This document shows, in pieces, positions 52,201 to 60,315 of a DNA stretch of 64,000 bases (the stretch's first letter is position 1; every line of letters begins with the position of its first letter). This DNA comes from a virus: IMG/VR virus record IMGVR_UViG_3300033553_000478, positions 18,834-82,833 of that record. One strand, given 5' to 3'. The translations under genes were made by a program, and so were the position numbers. The notes beneath the pieces are model-generated. The model was not told the origin of the DNA and did not search any database. It saw nothing but the letters and a program-made list of their open reading frames with translations.

Positions 52201-55003
52201 AGCTTTCTGAATTATCAATGTTTTTACGGGAAATATCCCAAACCTTTTTGGCCCTTGCTACTTTCTTTTTAGTAACATCAGCAATTGATTTGCCAATACT
52301 TTTCGCCTTAGCCACACCTTGAACGAAAGCCTTCTCCGCGGGAGTGAGGCTTTCGTCATTGACTTCCACAGGAGTATCATCATCATTATTATCATCTTCA
52401 GCGGGTTCCGGGTTAGTGTCTTTACCTTCCGTATTAGGCTCCTTAGGTTCCGGGTTAGGAGTTTTCTGGCCCTCATTTTCTGGTCCTTTTGGATCAGCCG
52501 CGGGTGCATCCTGAGAAGTTTTAAGAATCTGCTTTGTGATTTCACGAAGCACAGCCTCTTTATTGGTTGCTCTCATTTCATCCTGACGGCCAGTAAGCTT
52601 GCCTTTACTTCGGATAGCTTTTGCGATATCCTGAATAGTAGACATAGGAATCTCATTCTTTTCCTTGAATGCATTGTACACATCATCGGAAACAGTTTCA
52701 TTAGGATCTATCTCTACAGCTTCATTCACCTCAGCGGCTTCTTTCTTAGCTTGCTCTTCGGTTTTGGGAGTCTTAACCTTCTTTCCATCGACGGTGGTTT
52801 CCCCGGATGCCCCCGGGGTAGCCTCATCTTTTTCCAGAATTTCTTCTCCGGCTTTTTTCTCTTCCGGAGTTTTAAATTGATCCATCACCTTATTGACCAT
52901 TTCCTTACTCTTCTGAGATAGGTTGGCCATAGATGGCATTTTAAATCCTTTGGCTTTCTGAGTTGCTTCGCCTACCATTCCCTTGGCAGAATCCAAAGCC
53001 TTCTCTCCTTTGCTCTTAGCATCACCTTCCTTGGTGTACTCATTTAACTGCTGAGAGGACAATCCACCAATTACCATTTCATTACCGTACTCATCCAAAA
53101 CTAAATCCACCTCAAGAGGATTTGCTTTCCTACCGATAATTAAATTCTCCTGGTTCTGAATTGCTTCAGCTCTCAGAATAGAAAGAGCTTTTAATCTTTT
53201 TTGAAATACTCCCTCAGTCTGACGTATTTTGCTGGCTCTGGCTCCTTCATCAATATTCTGCAGAGATTTATAAGTATCAATCTGTTCTTTCGCCAATTCT
53301 TCATATTCAGCGATCTTAGTATCGAAATATGTTTGCTTGGCGTTATTGTACATTAAAGCTGAAAGTCCTTTTACATTTAATCTCTTGGCCTTAGATTTTA
53401 CTTCTTTGAAGTCAAGGACCATTTGATCATAACGCTCTTTTTCATCCTCTGTGATGTTACCATTTTTTACCAATTTCTTAGAGAAGTCCTCATACAGATC
53501 AAGCTTATCATCGATTACGATATCAGCTATCTGCTGGCGAATGTGGTATTCCTGCCAGTCCAATTCTTCATTGGTACCGTTTTTATCAACTATCTGCTTA
53601 AAGTTCTGGATCCTGTTATGAAGCTTGGCGCTTTCATCTGCTTTTTTATTGATAAGATCTGTAACATTGAAAGCAGCTCCACCCAGTGCACCTACAGCGA
53701 AGGAAAGTACCTTAGTGCCTTTATTCTCTTTGGAGTTATAAAAATCAAGATAATTTTTATACTCCAACGGTTCGCCGGTTACATCTGAAACAGCTTTTTT
53801 AGCTGCCCATTCTTCCCAGGTTTCCTGAAAGGTTTCTTCCAGACCTTCCATACCAGCCTTACCAGCAAGTCTGGTTAATGACTTCGCAATAGGCGCGATA
53901 TCATATTGGAACATTTTGGAAGCTATCTTTGATTGCTGTGCTGCAGTGTGCATTTTGCCGCCTTTAGCCACAGGGTTCAATCCTTTTAAAGCTTTCCATC
54001 CACCTCCGTAGGTCATTCCCCAGGAAGCCATATCAAGTAGCATCCAAGAGGCATTGTTCCGCATTGTTCCAGAAGCCATTTGAGATAGTTGCTCTTCATC
54101 AAAAACAAGATTACCATCGGCATCCTTCAGTTCCTTATGATCATTTACTACCTGGGCAGCGTTAAGCATACCAGACATAAGGTTGCCAGTGATACCCCCT
54201 CCGACTGCTCCAGCTAACATATTTCCTGCTCCGGATAATCCCTGTTCGGTGATCATCTTTCCAGCAAGTCCTTTCCCGGTACCAAAAACTTCTTTTCCTA
54301 AAGCTGTTTTAGCGTGATTGGTAATTACACCTTTTTTCACGGCTTTCTGTGCTGCTTTACCTAAAAGGCTTTTTGCGGCACTTGCTCCACCTTTGGAGAT
54401 AAGAATGAATTCTGCCAGCTGAGGTATCATTTCCGCAACGTGGGTACTCCAGAATTTAGGATCGGCCATAGACTTCCAGTCCAAATTTTCGTGAAGTAGT
54501 TCCTCAGGAATATGAGATTTGTAATCTGCAGCAAGGTCCGCACCGGTTTCCTGTAATGCCCGAGATATCATATTTCCTTTAGAAATATCGAAACCGGCAT
54601 AAGAACCTGCTACTTGAAACATATCACCTGTACCTTTCAGGATATGATTACCGAAACCTCTGGCAATACTGGTACCTGATTCTTCCAACCAAGGGCGCAT
54701 TGTAAATTCAGGAGACCAGGAGTCTGGATCTTCTTGAAGATCACGAGTGTTTTGAGTAGAAATTGCACCAAGCTGCTGATTGGAATATTGAGTATTCTCA
54801 TTCTGCATTTGCTCATTAGGATCACCAGAATAGTTATCGGGCATTCCTAAACCTTTTGGTTTTTCAGGCTCGATAGCTTGCTGAGCTTCTTCTCTTGAGG
54901 TTGGATAATCGATGAAGTCTTGATGCTCTTGTGGAGCTGTTGCTTCTGGCTGGGGGGCTTCTTTAGTAAGATGCTGATTGAAATTGTCAAAGATATCGGG
55001 CAT
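43298..55003 (-). CDS. Giant virion polyprotein: ejection region, zincin protease, single-chain RNA polymerase
   Basis: A 3901-residue protein, one of the largest possible in a phage. Residues about 180-440 have several hydrophobic, glycine-rich segments (GAGNMLAGAVGGGITGNLMS) suited to membrane insertion. A zincin site HELSH is at 1060-1064. At about 2211-2260 a beta-subunit-like barrel shows MGNK (K2214), then DGSLAPAEIILP. At about 2355-2400 a beta-prime-like barrel shows SRVPGHGPASTG and the metal motif GADNDGDALF with Asp2393, 2395 and 2397, equivalent to NADFDGD. The C-terminus again has a hydrophobic stretch (GMAMTTIIGLAGASLASDTA). Inferred role: injected with DNA, cut by its own protease, transcribing early genes. 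It is the last gene of this minus-strand unit and has its own promoter. Confidence 0.78.
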   Translation of the reverse strand: MPDIFDNFNQHLTKEAPQPEATAPQEHQDFIDYPTSREEAQQAIEPEKPKGLGMPDNYSGDPNEQMQNENTQYSNQQLGAISTQNTRDLQEDPDSWSPEFTMRPWLEESGTSIARGFGNHILKGTGDMFQVAGSYAGFDISKGNMISRALQETGADLAADYKSHIPEELLHENLDWKSMADPKFWSTHVAEMIPQLAEFILISKGGASAAKSLLGKAAQKAVKKGVITNHAKTALGKEVFGTGKGLAGKMITEQGLSGAGNMLAGAVGGGITGNLMSGMLNAAQVVNDHKELKDADGNLVFDEEQLSQMASGTMRNNASWMLLDMASWGMTYGGGWKALKGLNPVAKGGKMHTAAQQSKIASKMFQYDIAPIAKSLTRLAGKAGMEGLEETFQETWEEWAAKKAVSDVTGEPLEYKNYLDFYNSKENKGTKVLSFAVGALGGAAFNVTDLINKKADESAKLHNRIQNFKQIVDKNGTNEELDWQEYHIRQQIADIVIDDKLDLYEDFSKKLVKNGNITEDEKERYDQMVLDFKEVKSKAKRLNVKGLSALMYNNAKQTYFDTKIAEYEELAKEQIDTYKSLQNIDEGARASKIRQTEGVFQKRLKALSILRAEAIQNQENLIIGRKANPLEVDLVLDEYGNEMVIGGLSSQQLNEYTKEGDAKSKGEKALDSAKGMVGEATQKAKGFKMPSMANLSQKSKEMVNKVMDQFKTPEEKKAGEEILEKDEATPGASGETTVDGKKVKTPKTEEQAKKEAAEVNEAVEIDPNETVSDDVYNAFKEKNEIPMSTIQDIAKAIRSKGKLTGRQDEMRATNKEAVLREITKQILKTSQDAPAADPKGPENEGQKTPNPEPKEPNTEGKDTNPEPAEDDNNDDDTPVEVNDESLTPAEKAFVQGVAKAKSIGKSIADVTKKKVARAKKVWDISRKNIDNSESSVSGMDNRSESSTVVRNRTMARWMDDFINKLRMPKSTEATHISQNDLDNYLNQYSSYNMYGPQELDKMVVVNHQLKRMFPNAEKPTEVFIVRNMFQSLGADAVGHALAGTIFIDSKNWNQDRIFMHELSHIYYQLSKNEPETQANVKSALANPELVADIKKRYKDLTLYEIQLPNGKTAKYKEKDIFASYLIDGADKNNLEEYLKQDIAAGILKTVPMSQQSLLIEEMFVKRLEGPLADEFDKIFKPKNEPQRQKDTRIWWGLLRKKGEIIEKDGGVDKMLRQLNKDGVPSGNMKDFILDTFKAVTKGVDLSAEGMDARANDMSDEQIAQLEDIASRKKAAASNIIGDFSDVSEEDIITDIEDTIEDSGESFYAKDFDDKAKGATKILKRFGIVYNKAMRTRHLAKNKGRSVDYAKTALFNRDLFESIMYNLAIENPNSNEFIRQIENSKLREVKAFNDYMTSVHGDNKLNLLNSMHLVFSNSKHIVAFKNTITNDGKYEFVNSLSQVEIHRANKVLSELRKDFDGKSDRWKNFEDAVNNIYSGNDTKADYLEVINTLAPPFGQFNLEKVLEQGYITYQGVNVPIETLISGFIKKGMLFQKIVTKADFKKAQFAYNNQVAKIPAVATNKLFHWNGVNVPTQYLQKGDGYSFNEFKNLPFPGDPAKGIYLYNARPLVESFINTNRKFSPLSSVRNAEGNMTPVRITNNHLTKEVDNMINFLSPDENGKIPTKEQFFERFSHLAEKNKKRAGRGYVPNIFLNNIYENAQVGIMPTISQYNGIENISNKTGNLYAGSTALEQGIEDFLIFTNTSRNARGVKNRSYLGNLGAFSDSPRKFLMNMPRIKFEDVFEYDDAGKIKYVNKREGNVVSSAQHLHDEIFWDDEIAGSRQKFKDSLRQSVIKEIQFMNSNGAEMAKIDKLKNYFNEKNRLNPDGIELVAEYVVNSTVNGYNTTEVFLPGITGKDIVKRFKMNSSPIISVKNPNFKIEPLFFADELLDGSIAGTDSGMYILEEDAQKLQQLGKGVFNMNHGFKLLNASIEKENPNFKGKTAYLKGYTTIVKKGHPLFEAMNQRKLKYLQYHGEKFGVKPSQDLSDGSFNHMVIAIPQSSDKSNFSGEEYIQKGEYTEAGMKRTPAYLRDNPISITEEQDKLFYKNGEFVGIESYNFGPQQLMDKKTSTANTPVQMINSIIVNATLNGELDLANEIQQHISNQKRENLQKVLDKIKDHSITEYRALIMEGLNKEDMNQAQRILLDDNGSLAHPYVNEIVVNQLAQTLRRMGNKLSTPGTLAHQKPDIGFEMAGGKVDQRLQHYQPNGDGSLAPAEIILPKHMSDKVQPRQSLTYYNFGGKSAIENSMKGLSKEEKAAQTLTDDLNAIQFAALDMAEKRHGVSRKEAFKYIAKEYDSKGVHIGFHVKGHTVIASRVPGHGPASTGVFEVLGFDTTEGNQVMVPSAFSEVIGADNDGDALFIQTKGGKKFGEWNQAFDKMTKYWLSPKMKEQINAKMVFVDETREIVKEINGKFPKNKEYITPFSPEQRRKDYNNTMISKRNVGPVFNTHKLANLLAAYEIAIEKPITIGGTTYDRFKDYAQGNGSRNQQSAILANIILDNSKHGFADDIGLDEHNISQAILLVNMGIPLVDVGMILNSPAAKLWSELNRNNNSAFHSKKKRETIVKEIYAKLKVSRDSNIELKVNPKNADKPSEQAAIIEMFGYLSDMNAEVQKISKIMTGHKTIHVNPLVLEQQLADFSTVLNNKSENQILKIDDKLKNNADLKNYQMVAEETLEHTKRLNPVYATATNKVLSRLKIKMGDIGVNEIESISRDFLKFRTSRLLGFNNISKEYAKDLMNPFSETSIYKKLNNYLQPLKSDIKIDEENILNSVSKLHNSILFRKALNISLDGNEQYISANTSFVNESFNEVERERAQQEFEELPVEIQKDLMLYDLIQHGWKGPQSMAPFFGKDENFMINMYADEALKNPNTTISEVVLKNLEQIIALKHSQNPSNSFQKIYLGKNDKLESVGNVVNKIFEQKDGKYVNEAVIQRLQKPGGMYLSVWSDGKPALFEVADMAEFLPQILSERTASSRKIRLIQLAKENITLVPNALSYDKGKKRYNADIDLALIEDKNIPGSWTPSPNYDTRENMDSLTEATISYEEASARMRERLANQPVSVEGMDAKEEFDLPMFEKEELLTPGEFDEAMEYNPLTDKSIKEKNYANYVKDKKAANELAKTLIPTLDSKTADELLDLYSTYGEKDVYAYSIVMTPIIKKLAGHLASDQAKLWKDNEVEGKGYDGQDISKFQAYMISGSTIPSNHPAAQSLARMLEKEYKTFINEKSKYMREMNKITDALYKEKLGYGSKRTFMGTIRRIRDMFTIGQSEIYDRLYGNLVTREEVLDKQGNLTYNFKLRPQDEMEREFKAGYISATEKDFYDFFRKTTNELMPPKAAKKRKEDYIPHTAMSKLEAFSARGLLGLMVNSRGDDEAIYDVKMNYKDPRSGETKLMNFKHIEDIFKRDSADVHRKNDINRIMEYRKMKKKALQLLKTGKNEDGSKIIHGTVGMETALGFGAINRFVNNRSVKATELPTMDLNKALGDYIHSTLFVNGNKNFKGMEKLQGYIDGVLAFNRENNLPNMNIHVQKVWKDYFTKGERQESALGKDGDKILNALTRFNLFYALGYQANKNTYGLYSIGNILVGKYHNIKDLGGKKWIEGEKRFWGLDKGLEGGLNGVLARKRRMAGIMKSLNFMEINVYDEVNMEKKNGLDAVFSDLALSPMIYSEKWIQQVHMIGLLTEEELNKFDENGNYHEGEWPIDNHRLIELEDKVKASHGRGYQPTDQRVAQMYSWGNMMLQFSKFLPTMVHDRFSKEDINIYGKQHIGSLRSVGKMVRHVMNDPQGFVEYRKSLSPDQRARLDSGLKGMAMTTIIGLAGASLASDTANDLFWDSNYYMNLEKLENKMVAPAIQTTNNLLGSIF

Positions 55004-55026
55004 GATATTCTGGGTTTATGTTAAGA

Positions 55027-55034
55027 CAAATATA
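55027..55034 (-). promoter_or_regulatory. -7 box of the giant gene
   Basis: On the minus strand TATATTTG, a perfect TAnnTTTG, directly after a terminator T-run and 24 bases before the ATG at 55003. No spaced TTG. Confidence 0.55.
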
Positions 55035-55060
55035 AAAAAAGCAACCCTTCGCAGGGTTGC
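55034..55060 (-). terminator. Intrinsic terminator
   Basis: On the minus strand GCAACCC, loop TGCGAA, GGGTTGC, followed by T7. It ends the unit that includes the 680-residue gene. Confidence 0.85.
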
Positions 55061-55095
55061 TGTTAAAATTAGTTAATATTTTGAGTATTTCGACA

Positions 55096-57138
55096 TTACA
55101 TCCTTCCAAGTATCTGCATCCATTTGGAAGCAAGTTCCTGATTCTTCTTATAACTTAAAGAACCTTCCTGAAGATCTTGGTTCATGTTGGTAAGCCACTT
55201 ACCAATTAGAGCCTGTGGATCATTACCCTGAGCATAATTCTTGAATTCTTCTTCAACACCTCCAGTGATCATCGCGGAAGTAAATAATTCATTGTCGATC
55301 GCTTTCTGAACTGTTTCCGGATAAATATTTTTATCTCCTTGAGGATTCTGTTCATCACGTCGGTATGAATTATTCAGGTAATCGAAAGCCATATAGAAAG
55401 CTTTCATCTCATTGTACCTGTTCTCCTGGCCACCGCTATTTTCCCCGAAGAAGTTTTCACCCTCTGCCTTAAACATAGGATCCTTGAAAACTTTTTGTTC
55501 AAGTTGGTTTTTGGTGCCTTCAAATAAAATCTGTTCCTCTTTAGTATTGGCAGATATCTGGGCGATAGCTTGAGCGGAAACATTTTCCTGCTTCACAGTA
55601 TCGGTAAGATCATCGTACTTCCCAAGGATAGCACTCATCTTAGTTTTGATATGAGGCTTGCTAAGATCAATTTCCTTGTAGAATAGGTTTCCGTCTTTAT
55701 CTTCCAGGGCAACCACTGTAGTCATTCCAGCTTCAGAAGTGTAGCCTTTGTCGATTTTCTCGGTGTTTTCTTTATCAAGTTCACCATCATTATCGTAAGC
55801 ATTTATAAGTAAGGCATCATTGCCATCACTTGCCATTTTGGATTTAAGAGCTGTGGTAACTCCCACAACTTTAAAGTTACCTTTATGATCAGCTGGATCC
55901 AGTTTATTATCACCGGTAAGCTTCACACCATCCATACGATACATATCCTCTGTAGGAGTGAAATCAATAACACTTCCACCTTCCAGCTTAAATCCTAAAC
56001 CTTCTTTACCGAAAATAGCATCAGCAAACATAGCCTCGTTACCTTCCATTACAGCGTAAGATTCTTTCAATCCTACTTTATCCTTGAATAAAGTTTCAGC
56101 GAAACCACCAGGTACCATATTCAATCCTATATCTGTGATATCGAAACCTTCCTCTGAAAGAGAACGCTTGTAAGCTTTAGGTTGGAATTTGTTTCCAAGC
56201 AGCTTTCCGATCGTAGGATCAGATTTGCGTAAATTATCGATAAGGTTACCTTCATACTTGCCATTGATATCTGCAACGGTTAAACCTGCAGGTATCTTGG
56301 ATTTAAGAACGTTCAGCTCATTCAGGTAGCTGATAGTTCCTTCATCTTTTTTATTGGTTGAGGTCTTCTTATCGTAAGCAGCTTTCTCCTGGTCAGCGAT
56401 CATCTTTTGGCGAAGCATTGTTGTATTGCTACCTTGACCACCATATCCCATCTTCTTAGCGAAAGCTACAAGCTTTACATAATCTTCCGGGTTCTTTTGT
56501 GGATCCAATTCAGGTGCATCCGGATTCTGAATTTTATAATTCCCCATAATCTTCATTAGGTTGGAATTGTAGCTCAGAATATTATTGATAGGAATTTCAG
56601 TGCCATAATCGAAATTAGCTGAAGGTGGAATTTCCACCTCAGTCATCATTCCGGAATAAGAAATAGGACCACCATCTTCATTGTTCTGATAAGCTTCCAT
56701 TGCTTCAATATCTCTGGGAGCTAAAAGATGGCCGAAACCTTTTTCTTTTATCTCGAGTATTTTTGCAAGGTTCTTTTTATTCTCCTTGTACTGGTTCGCT
56801 TCATCAGATTGAATAATACCGTTCTGGATATCACCAAGGACATTGATTCCACCCTGAGCCATAAAGTCCTTACGTGAACCACCTGTTTGAGACAGGTGTT
56901 CACGAATTGTTTTCTGAGCCAATACAATCTTTTGATTGATTTTCTTCCTATCCTTATCGAGCATTTGATCAGCAGTCTGATACATTTTATCATAGAACAT
57001 TTGTTCCTGTTGCTGAGCTTGGATCTCTGCCACTTTATCTGATTCGATATTTTGTGACATTCGCTCTAAAACACTAAGGTCACGAATTTTACTTTCGCGA
57101 TCCTGGGTGCCTCCTGTAAGTCCTATTAAACCATTCAT
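55096..57138 (-). CDS. Virion cargo/ejection protein (unknown)
   Basis: A 680-residue protein, with a helical coiled coil in the first 150 residues (QAQQQEQMFYDKMYQTADQM) and an alpha/beta remainder. No enzyme motif is seen. It lies between the lysozyme-like protein and the giant polymerase, a place where crAss-like phages keep proteins packed in the head and injected. Function by position only. Confidence 0.65.
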   Translation of the reverse strand: MNGLIGLTGGTQDRESKIRDLSVLERMSQNIESDKVAEIQAQQQEQMFYDKMYQTADQMLDKDRKKINQKIVLAQKTIREHLSQTGGSRKDFMAQGGINVLGDIQNGIIQSDEANQYKENKKNLAKILEIKEKGFGHLLAPRDIEAMEAYQNNEDGGPISYSGMMTEVEIPPSANFDYGTEIPINNILSYNSNLMKIMGNYKIQNPDAPELDPQKNPEDYVKLVAFAKKMGYGGQGSNTTMLRQKMIADQEKAAYDKKTSTNKKDEGTISYLNELNVLKSKIPAGLTVADINGKYEGNLIDNLRKSDPTIGKLLGNKFQPKAYKRSLSEEGFDITDIGLNMVPGGFAETLFKDKVGLKESYAVMEGNEAMFADAIFGKEGLGFKLEGGSVIDFTPTEDMYRMDGVKLTGDNKLDPADHKGNFKVVGVTTALKSKMASDGNDALLINAYDNDGELDKENTEKIDKGYTSEAGMTTVVALEDKDGNLFYKEIDLSKPHIKTKMSAILGKYDDLTDTVKQENVSAQAIAQISANTKEEQILFEGTKNQLEQKVFKDPMFKAEGENFFGENSGGQENRYNEMKAFYMAFDYLNNSYRRDEQNPQGDKNIYPETVQKAIDNELFTSAMITGGVEEEFKNYAQGNDPQALIGKWLTNMNQDLQEGSLSYKKNQELASKWMQILGRM

Positions 57139-57141
57139 AGC

Positions 57142-59649
57142 TTATTGTGTATTGTTAAGGTTGGCTAATTTTTCTAAAGCTTCGTTCATAAATCCATTGT
57201 CTGCTACTGCAGTTTCAGGTTGAACAGATGGCTGTCCTATTCCCGGAGCTCCAAGTAATCCCTGGGGCTGAATTGTGGGAGTAGCTAATATTGGAGCAAC
57301 TGGCTTCAATTCGTTTACTGTGGAAACTGTAGGCTGTACAGCTTCTTTTCTGCTAACAGATAATAAACCGAAATCATCTTGCTTCAATGCAACATCCATA
57401 TTGTCCATTTTAACCTTCGCTGGATCCACATTCGGATTTTTAGAAAGATAGTCTATGAATTTAAACCTGCTCTTTTCGTCGGTATTATTCTCAAAGAATT
57501 GACCGGCCAGATTTTTCTGAGAAGGATTAAGAGAATTTAATTTTTGGTGGTACTCACTGGTTATACCGAATTTTTCCTGATCAGCAGCTTTCTGCTTATC
57601 GAAATAACTTTTGGTACCCGGAGTATCACCCAGACCATTATCCTTAGCCTTTGGATTGAAACCAAACATTTTCTGCATAAGGTGTGCCTCATACATAGAA
57701 TTGATGCTCCCCGGTCCATTCTCCTTCTGGTATTTAATACCTTCAACCATTTGAGCGAAACCAGCTGTGGCTAAAGCTCTACCATCTTGCTGTCGTTGAA
57801 TACCCTGTTGATATTTAATAGAATGATTTGCAACGTCCCTGCGGGCATCAAATTCATTCTTATATCGGATAGCTTCACCATATTGCTGAAACGCTTTCTC
57901 TTTGGCTTCGTAGTCCGCAAGACCTATATCAATGATACCTTTGTTCCTTGCGGTTTCAAGTTGCCCCTGGTTACCAAGTACCAAAGCTCTGTTTCCTCCG
58001 GAAGCATTTTTGATATTCTCCAATCCACCTTGATAAGCTTCAGCAAGCTTTGTATTCATAGCAGCTTCCACCTCAGCTGGAAGACCTTCTTTTGAACGCT
58101 TGGCCAATTCAGAAGTAAACATTTTTACTGCCTGGGAAACCTCTTCAGTCCTTAATGGAATGTTGGCATTTTTAGCCTGTTCATTTCCAATCAGTCCAAG
58201 GGCCATTCCCATAACAGCATCTATTGGAAGTTCTCTCTTGGATTCAACTGGAGAAGTTGAACCATCCTTCACTCCGAGAAGTCCTAATTTTTGGTCAAAA
58301 TATTCATCTGCAGCGTTGGACTTTTCCAGACCAGGAGTTTCTGTTTTATCTTCAGTTTTAGCCGCTGAAGTTTCTTCTTTTTTATCTGCAGCTGTAGATT
58401 CTTCTGTAACAACCGGCTTTGGAATATCTGGTACCAGATTAGGATCAATTTTCTTAATCTCAGTATATCCTGTTGCACCAGCAATATTATCCCTTAAGCT
58501 TTTATCAAACACAAGATTTCCTTTTCGACTGTTTGGCTCTCCGCCAAAAAAGTCGAAAACACCAGCTACTTTATTTGAGAAGTTATCTACATCAAAATCA
58601 GTAAATCCTTTCACGTCAAATTTTTCACCAGTCACATCAGCATAAGATCCTTTTACAGCTTTGATATAATCCTGGGACTCTATATTGTAAATAAAGTTTT
58701 TTCCTCCGGAGATCTTAATGCCATTCTCTTTAGCGAACTGCTCAAACTCTTTTGCTTTTTTACCAGAACCAAGATTGATACTTCCCTGTTTCAGTTTGCT
58801 GCCATTCTTTCCTTTGTCAAAGAAAAAATCTGCCTGCTCGCCATACTCCAGAAGTTTCTCAAGCTTCTCTTTTTTACCTATAAGTTTTTCCTGAGCTTCA
58901 GTTTTATTAGTGGCATTCCTTCCATCTATGTAATCATTAACTACAGGTAGATACCCTTCAGCTTTATATTCAGATTGAAGTTCCTGGATCCTCTTATTTC
59001 TCTCACCTTTGGAAAGGTCCGGAGTAAAATGAATGATCGTATCAACTTTATTGAAATAGTCTTTAGCGATCTGCTCCTTTTCTTTTGGAGACATAACTTC
59101 AATATCAGTTACCTTTTTGGCACCGGTAGCTTCCAGAGCTGAATTGTATTTATTAAGATAACCCTTCATAGATACATTATCTACAGTGGCTCCGTTCACT
59201 CCTTTTTTAGTGGCTTCTCTATAAGCTTCTTTCCCGCCTGTAATAGCTTTGGTTGCTACTTCTGGTGATTGGAAATGAAAAAACACCGCTGCTTCTTCCA
59301 GGGTGAGTCCTTCAGGGTTTCCTTTACCAAGCGCTTTGTTTGCCTGAGGGATTATATCATTTTTTACATAGTGCCTGAAATAAGAATCCTGAAGAGATGG
59401 AGATCTTAAAAAATCTTCGTGGGTTTTAATATCATAGCCATTCTTTTTGGCGAAAGCGGTTATATCCTTCCACCAGTATTTTGGAACGAATTGATACTTA
59501 CCAAGCGCCTGCATATCAGGATTTGAGTTTTGCTTATTACGGGCAAGATATCCATCCTTTGCAGACTCAACTTTAGGTATACCGGTTTGAAGATTTTGAA
59601 CGATCTTATCGATAGCTTCTTCACTTAATTCATAAGGGGGCTTTGGCAT
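57142..59649 (-). CDS. Virion protein with lysozyme-like N-terminal domain
   Basis: An 835-residue protein. Residues 20-180 resemble a lytic transglycosylase/lysozyme: Glu28 in IPKVESAKDGY, the A-L-G-K-Y-Q-F-V-P motif and helices with EEAAVFFHFQSPE. The rest is helical with a Ser/Thr/Glu-rich linker (about 400-440). Probably an internal virion protein that opens the peptidoglycan while DNA enters. It precedes the 680-residue gene by 3 bases. Confidence 0.7.
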   Translation of the reverse strand: MPKPPYELSEEAIDKIVQNLQTGIPKVESAKDGYLARNKQNSNPDMQALGKYQFVPKYWWKDITAFAKKNGYDIKTHEDFLRSPSLQDSYFRHYVKNDIIPQANKALGKGNPEGLTLEEAAVFFHFQSPEVATKAITGGKEAYREATKKGVNGATVDNVSMKGYLNKYNSALEATGAKKVTDIEVMSPKEKEQIAKDYFNKVDTIIHFTPDLSKGERNKRIQELQSEYKAEGYLPVVNDYIDGRNATNKTEAQEKLIGKKEKLEKLLEYGEQADFFFDKGKNGSKLKQGSINLGSGKKAKEFEQFAKENGIKISGGKNFIYNIESQDYIKAVKGSYADVTGEKFDVKGFTDFDVDNFSNKVAGVFDFFGGEPNSRKGNLVFDKSLRDNIAGATGYTEIKKIDPNLVPDIPKPVVTEESTAADKKEETSAAKTEDKTETPGLEKSNAADEYFDQKLGLLGVKDGSTSPVESKRELPIDAVMGMALGLIGNEQAKNANIPLRTEEVSQAVKMFTSELAKRSKEGLPAEVEAAMNTKLAEAYQGGLENIKNASGGNRALVLGNQGQLETARNKGIIDIGLADYEAKEKAFQQYGEAIRYKNEFDARRDVANHSIKYQQGIQRQQDGRALATAGFAQMVEGIKYQKENGPGSINSMYEAHLMQKMFGFNPKAKDNGLGDTPGTKSYFDKQKAADQEKFGITSEYHQKLNSLNPSQKNLAGQFFENNTDEKSRFKFIDYLSKNPNVDPAKVKMDNMDVALKQDDFGLLSVSRKEAVQPTVSTVNELKPVAPILATPTIQPQGLLGAPGIGQPSVQPETAVADNGFMNEALEKLANLNNTQ

Positions 59650-59659
59650 GATTTCTAAT

Positions 59660-60271
59660 TTATGATATTAAACCTAATTGTTTTTCGCGTAAAGCTTTCA
59701 GTCCGTCCATAGAGACAAGGCCCTCAGATATAGCGTAAGTTTCTTTTGCTTCAGCATCCTCAATAGCATCATTTTTCAAATTATACTTCTTACGATTGTC
59801 GTAGTATTTCTTTTTAGCATCATTATGAGCTACTGCAGAAATACCACCGCCAACTGCTGCTCCTATTGCCATACCCCAAGGGCCTGCAACCTGTCCGAGT
59901 TGCGCTCCTTGGGCAGCTCCCTGCATAATAGCTCCACCAGCTTTACCTACTCCACCTCCCTCAGCTGAAGTATCAAACTGTCCTCCCTGAGCATTACTGA
60001 GCAATCCCATTGCGGCTGGCGCAGCATCCATAACAGCTCCCATTGCTCCCGCGGCTTTACCTCCTGAAGCGGCACCGCTATCTGAAGATACTGAAGCTTT
60101 TAGATCATCCGTACTGGCTAATCCTTCTGCTCCGATATTTGGTTTAGGACCTGCAACTATACCTCCAGGTTTTAAAGAAGAAACTGCCTGAACTTGTGGT
60201 CTTGGGCGTTTTAAAGGTTCTCCCTCTGTTGCGGGAAACCTTTTTAAGAAATCGTCTAATGCTGAATCCAT
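59660..60271 (-). CDS. Glycine-rich membrane-active virion protein
   Basis: A 203-residue protein with a glycine/alanine-rich hydrophobic centre (GAQLGQVAGPWGMAIGAAVG, then GGISAVAHND) and a basic end. The pattern is that of ejection proteins that insert in the host membrane (compare T7 gp14 or P22 gp7 by feel). Same unit as the lysozyme-like gene. Confidence 0.6.
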   Translation of the reverse strand: MDSALDDFLKRFPATEGEPLKRPRPQVQAVSSLKPGGIVAGPKPNIGAEGLASTDDLKASVSSDSGAASGGKAAGAMGAVMDAAPAAMGLLSNAQGGQFDTSAEGGGVGKAGGAIMQGAAQGAQLGQVAGPWGMAIGAAVGGGISAVAHNDAKKKYYDNRKKYNLKNDAIEDAEAKETYAISEGLVSMDGLKALREKQLGLIS

Positions 60272-60288
60272 TTTTCTGAGGGGTTTTT

Positions 60289-60315
60289 GTCACAATTATA
60301 CCATATAATTGTGAC
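60289..60315. promoter_or_regulatory. Perfect 12-bp inverted repeat
   Basis: GTCACAATTATA, spacer CCA, TATAATTGTGAC lies in the 56-base gap between two late genes. There is no T run on the minus-strand 3' side, so it is not a plain terminator. It may be a protein site or an RNA processing stem. Confidence 0.65.

Noticed and set aside
43298-55003. Many plus-strand reading frames of 60 to 200 residues opposite the giant gene
   Set aside because: They are antisense shadows of a continuous 3901-codon frame, have low-complexity hydrophobic translations and no leaders.
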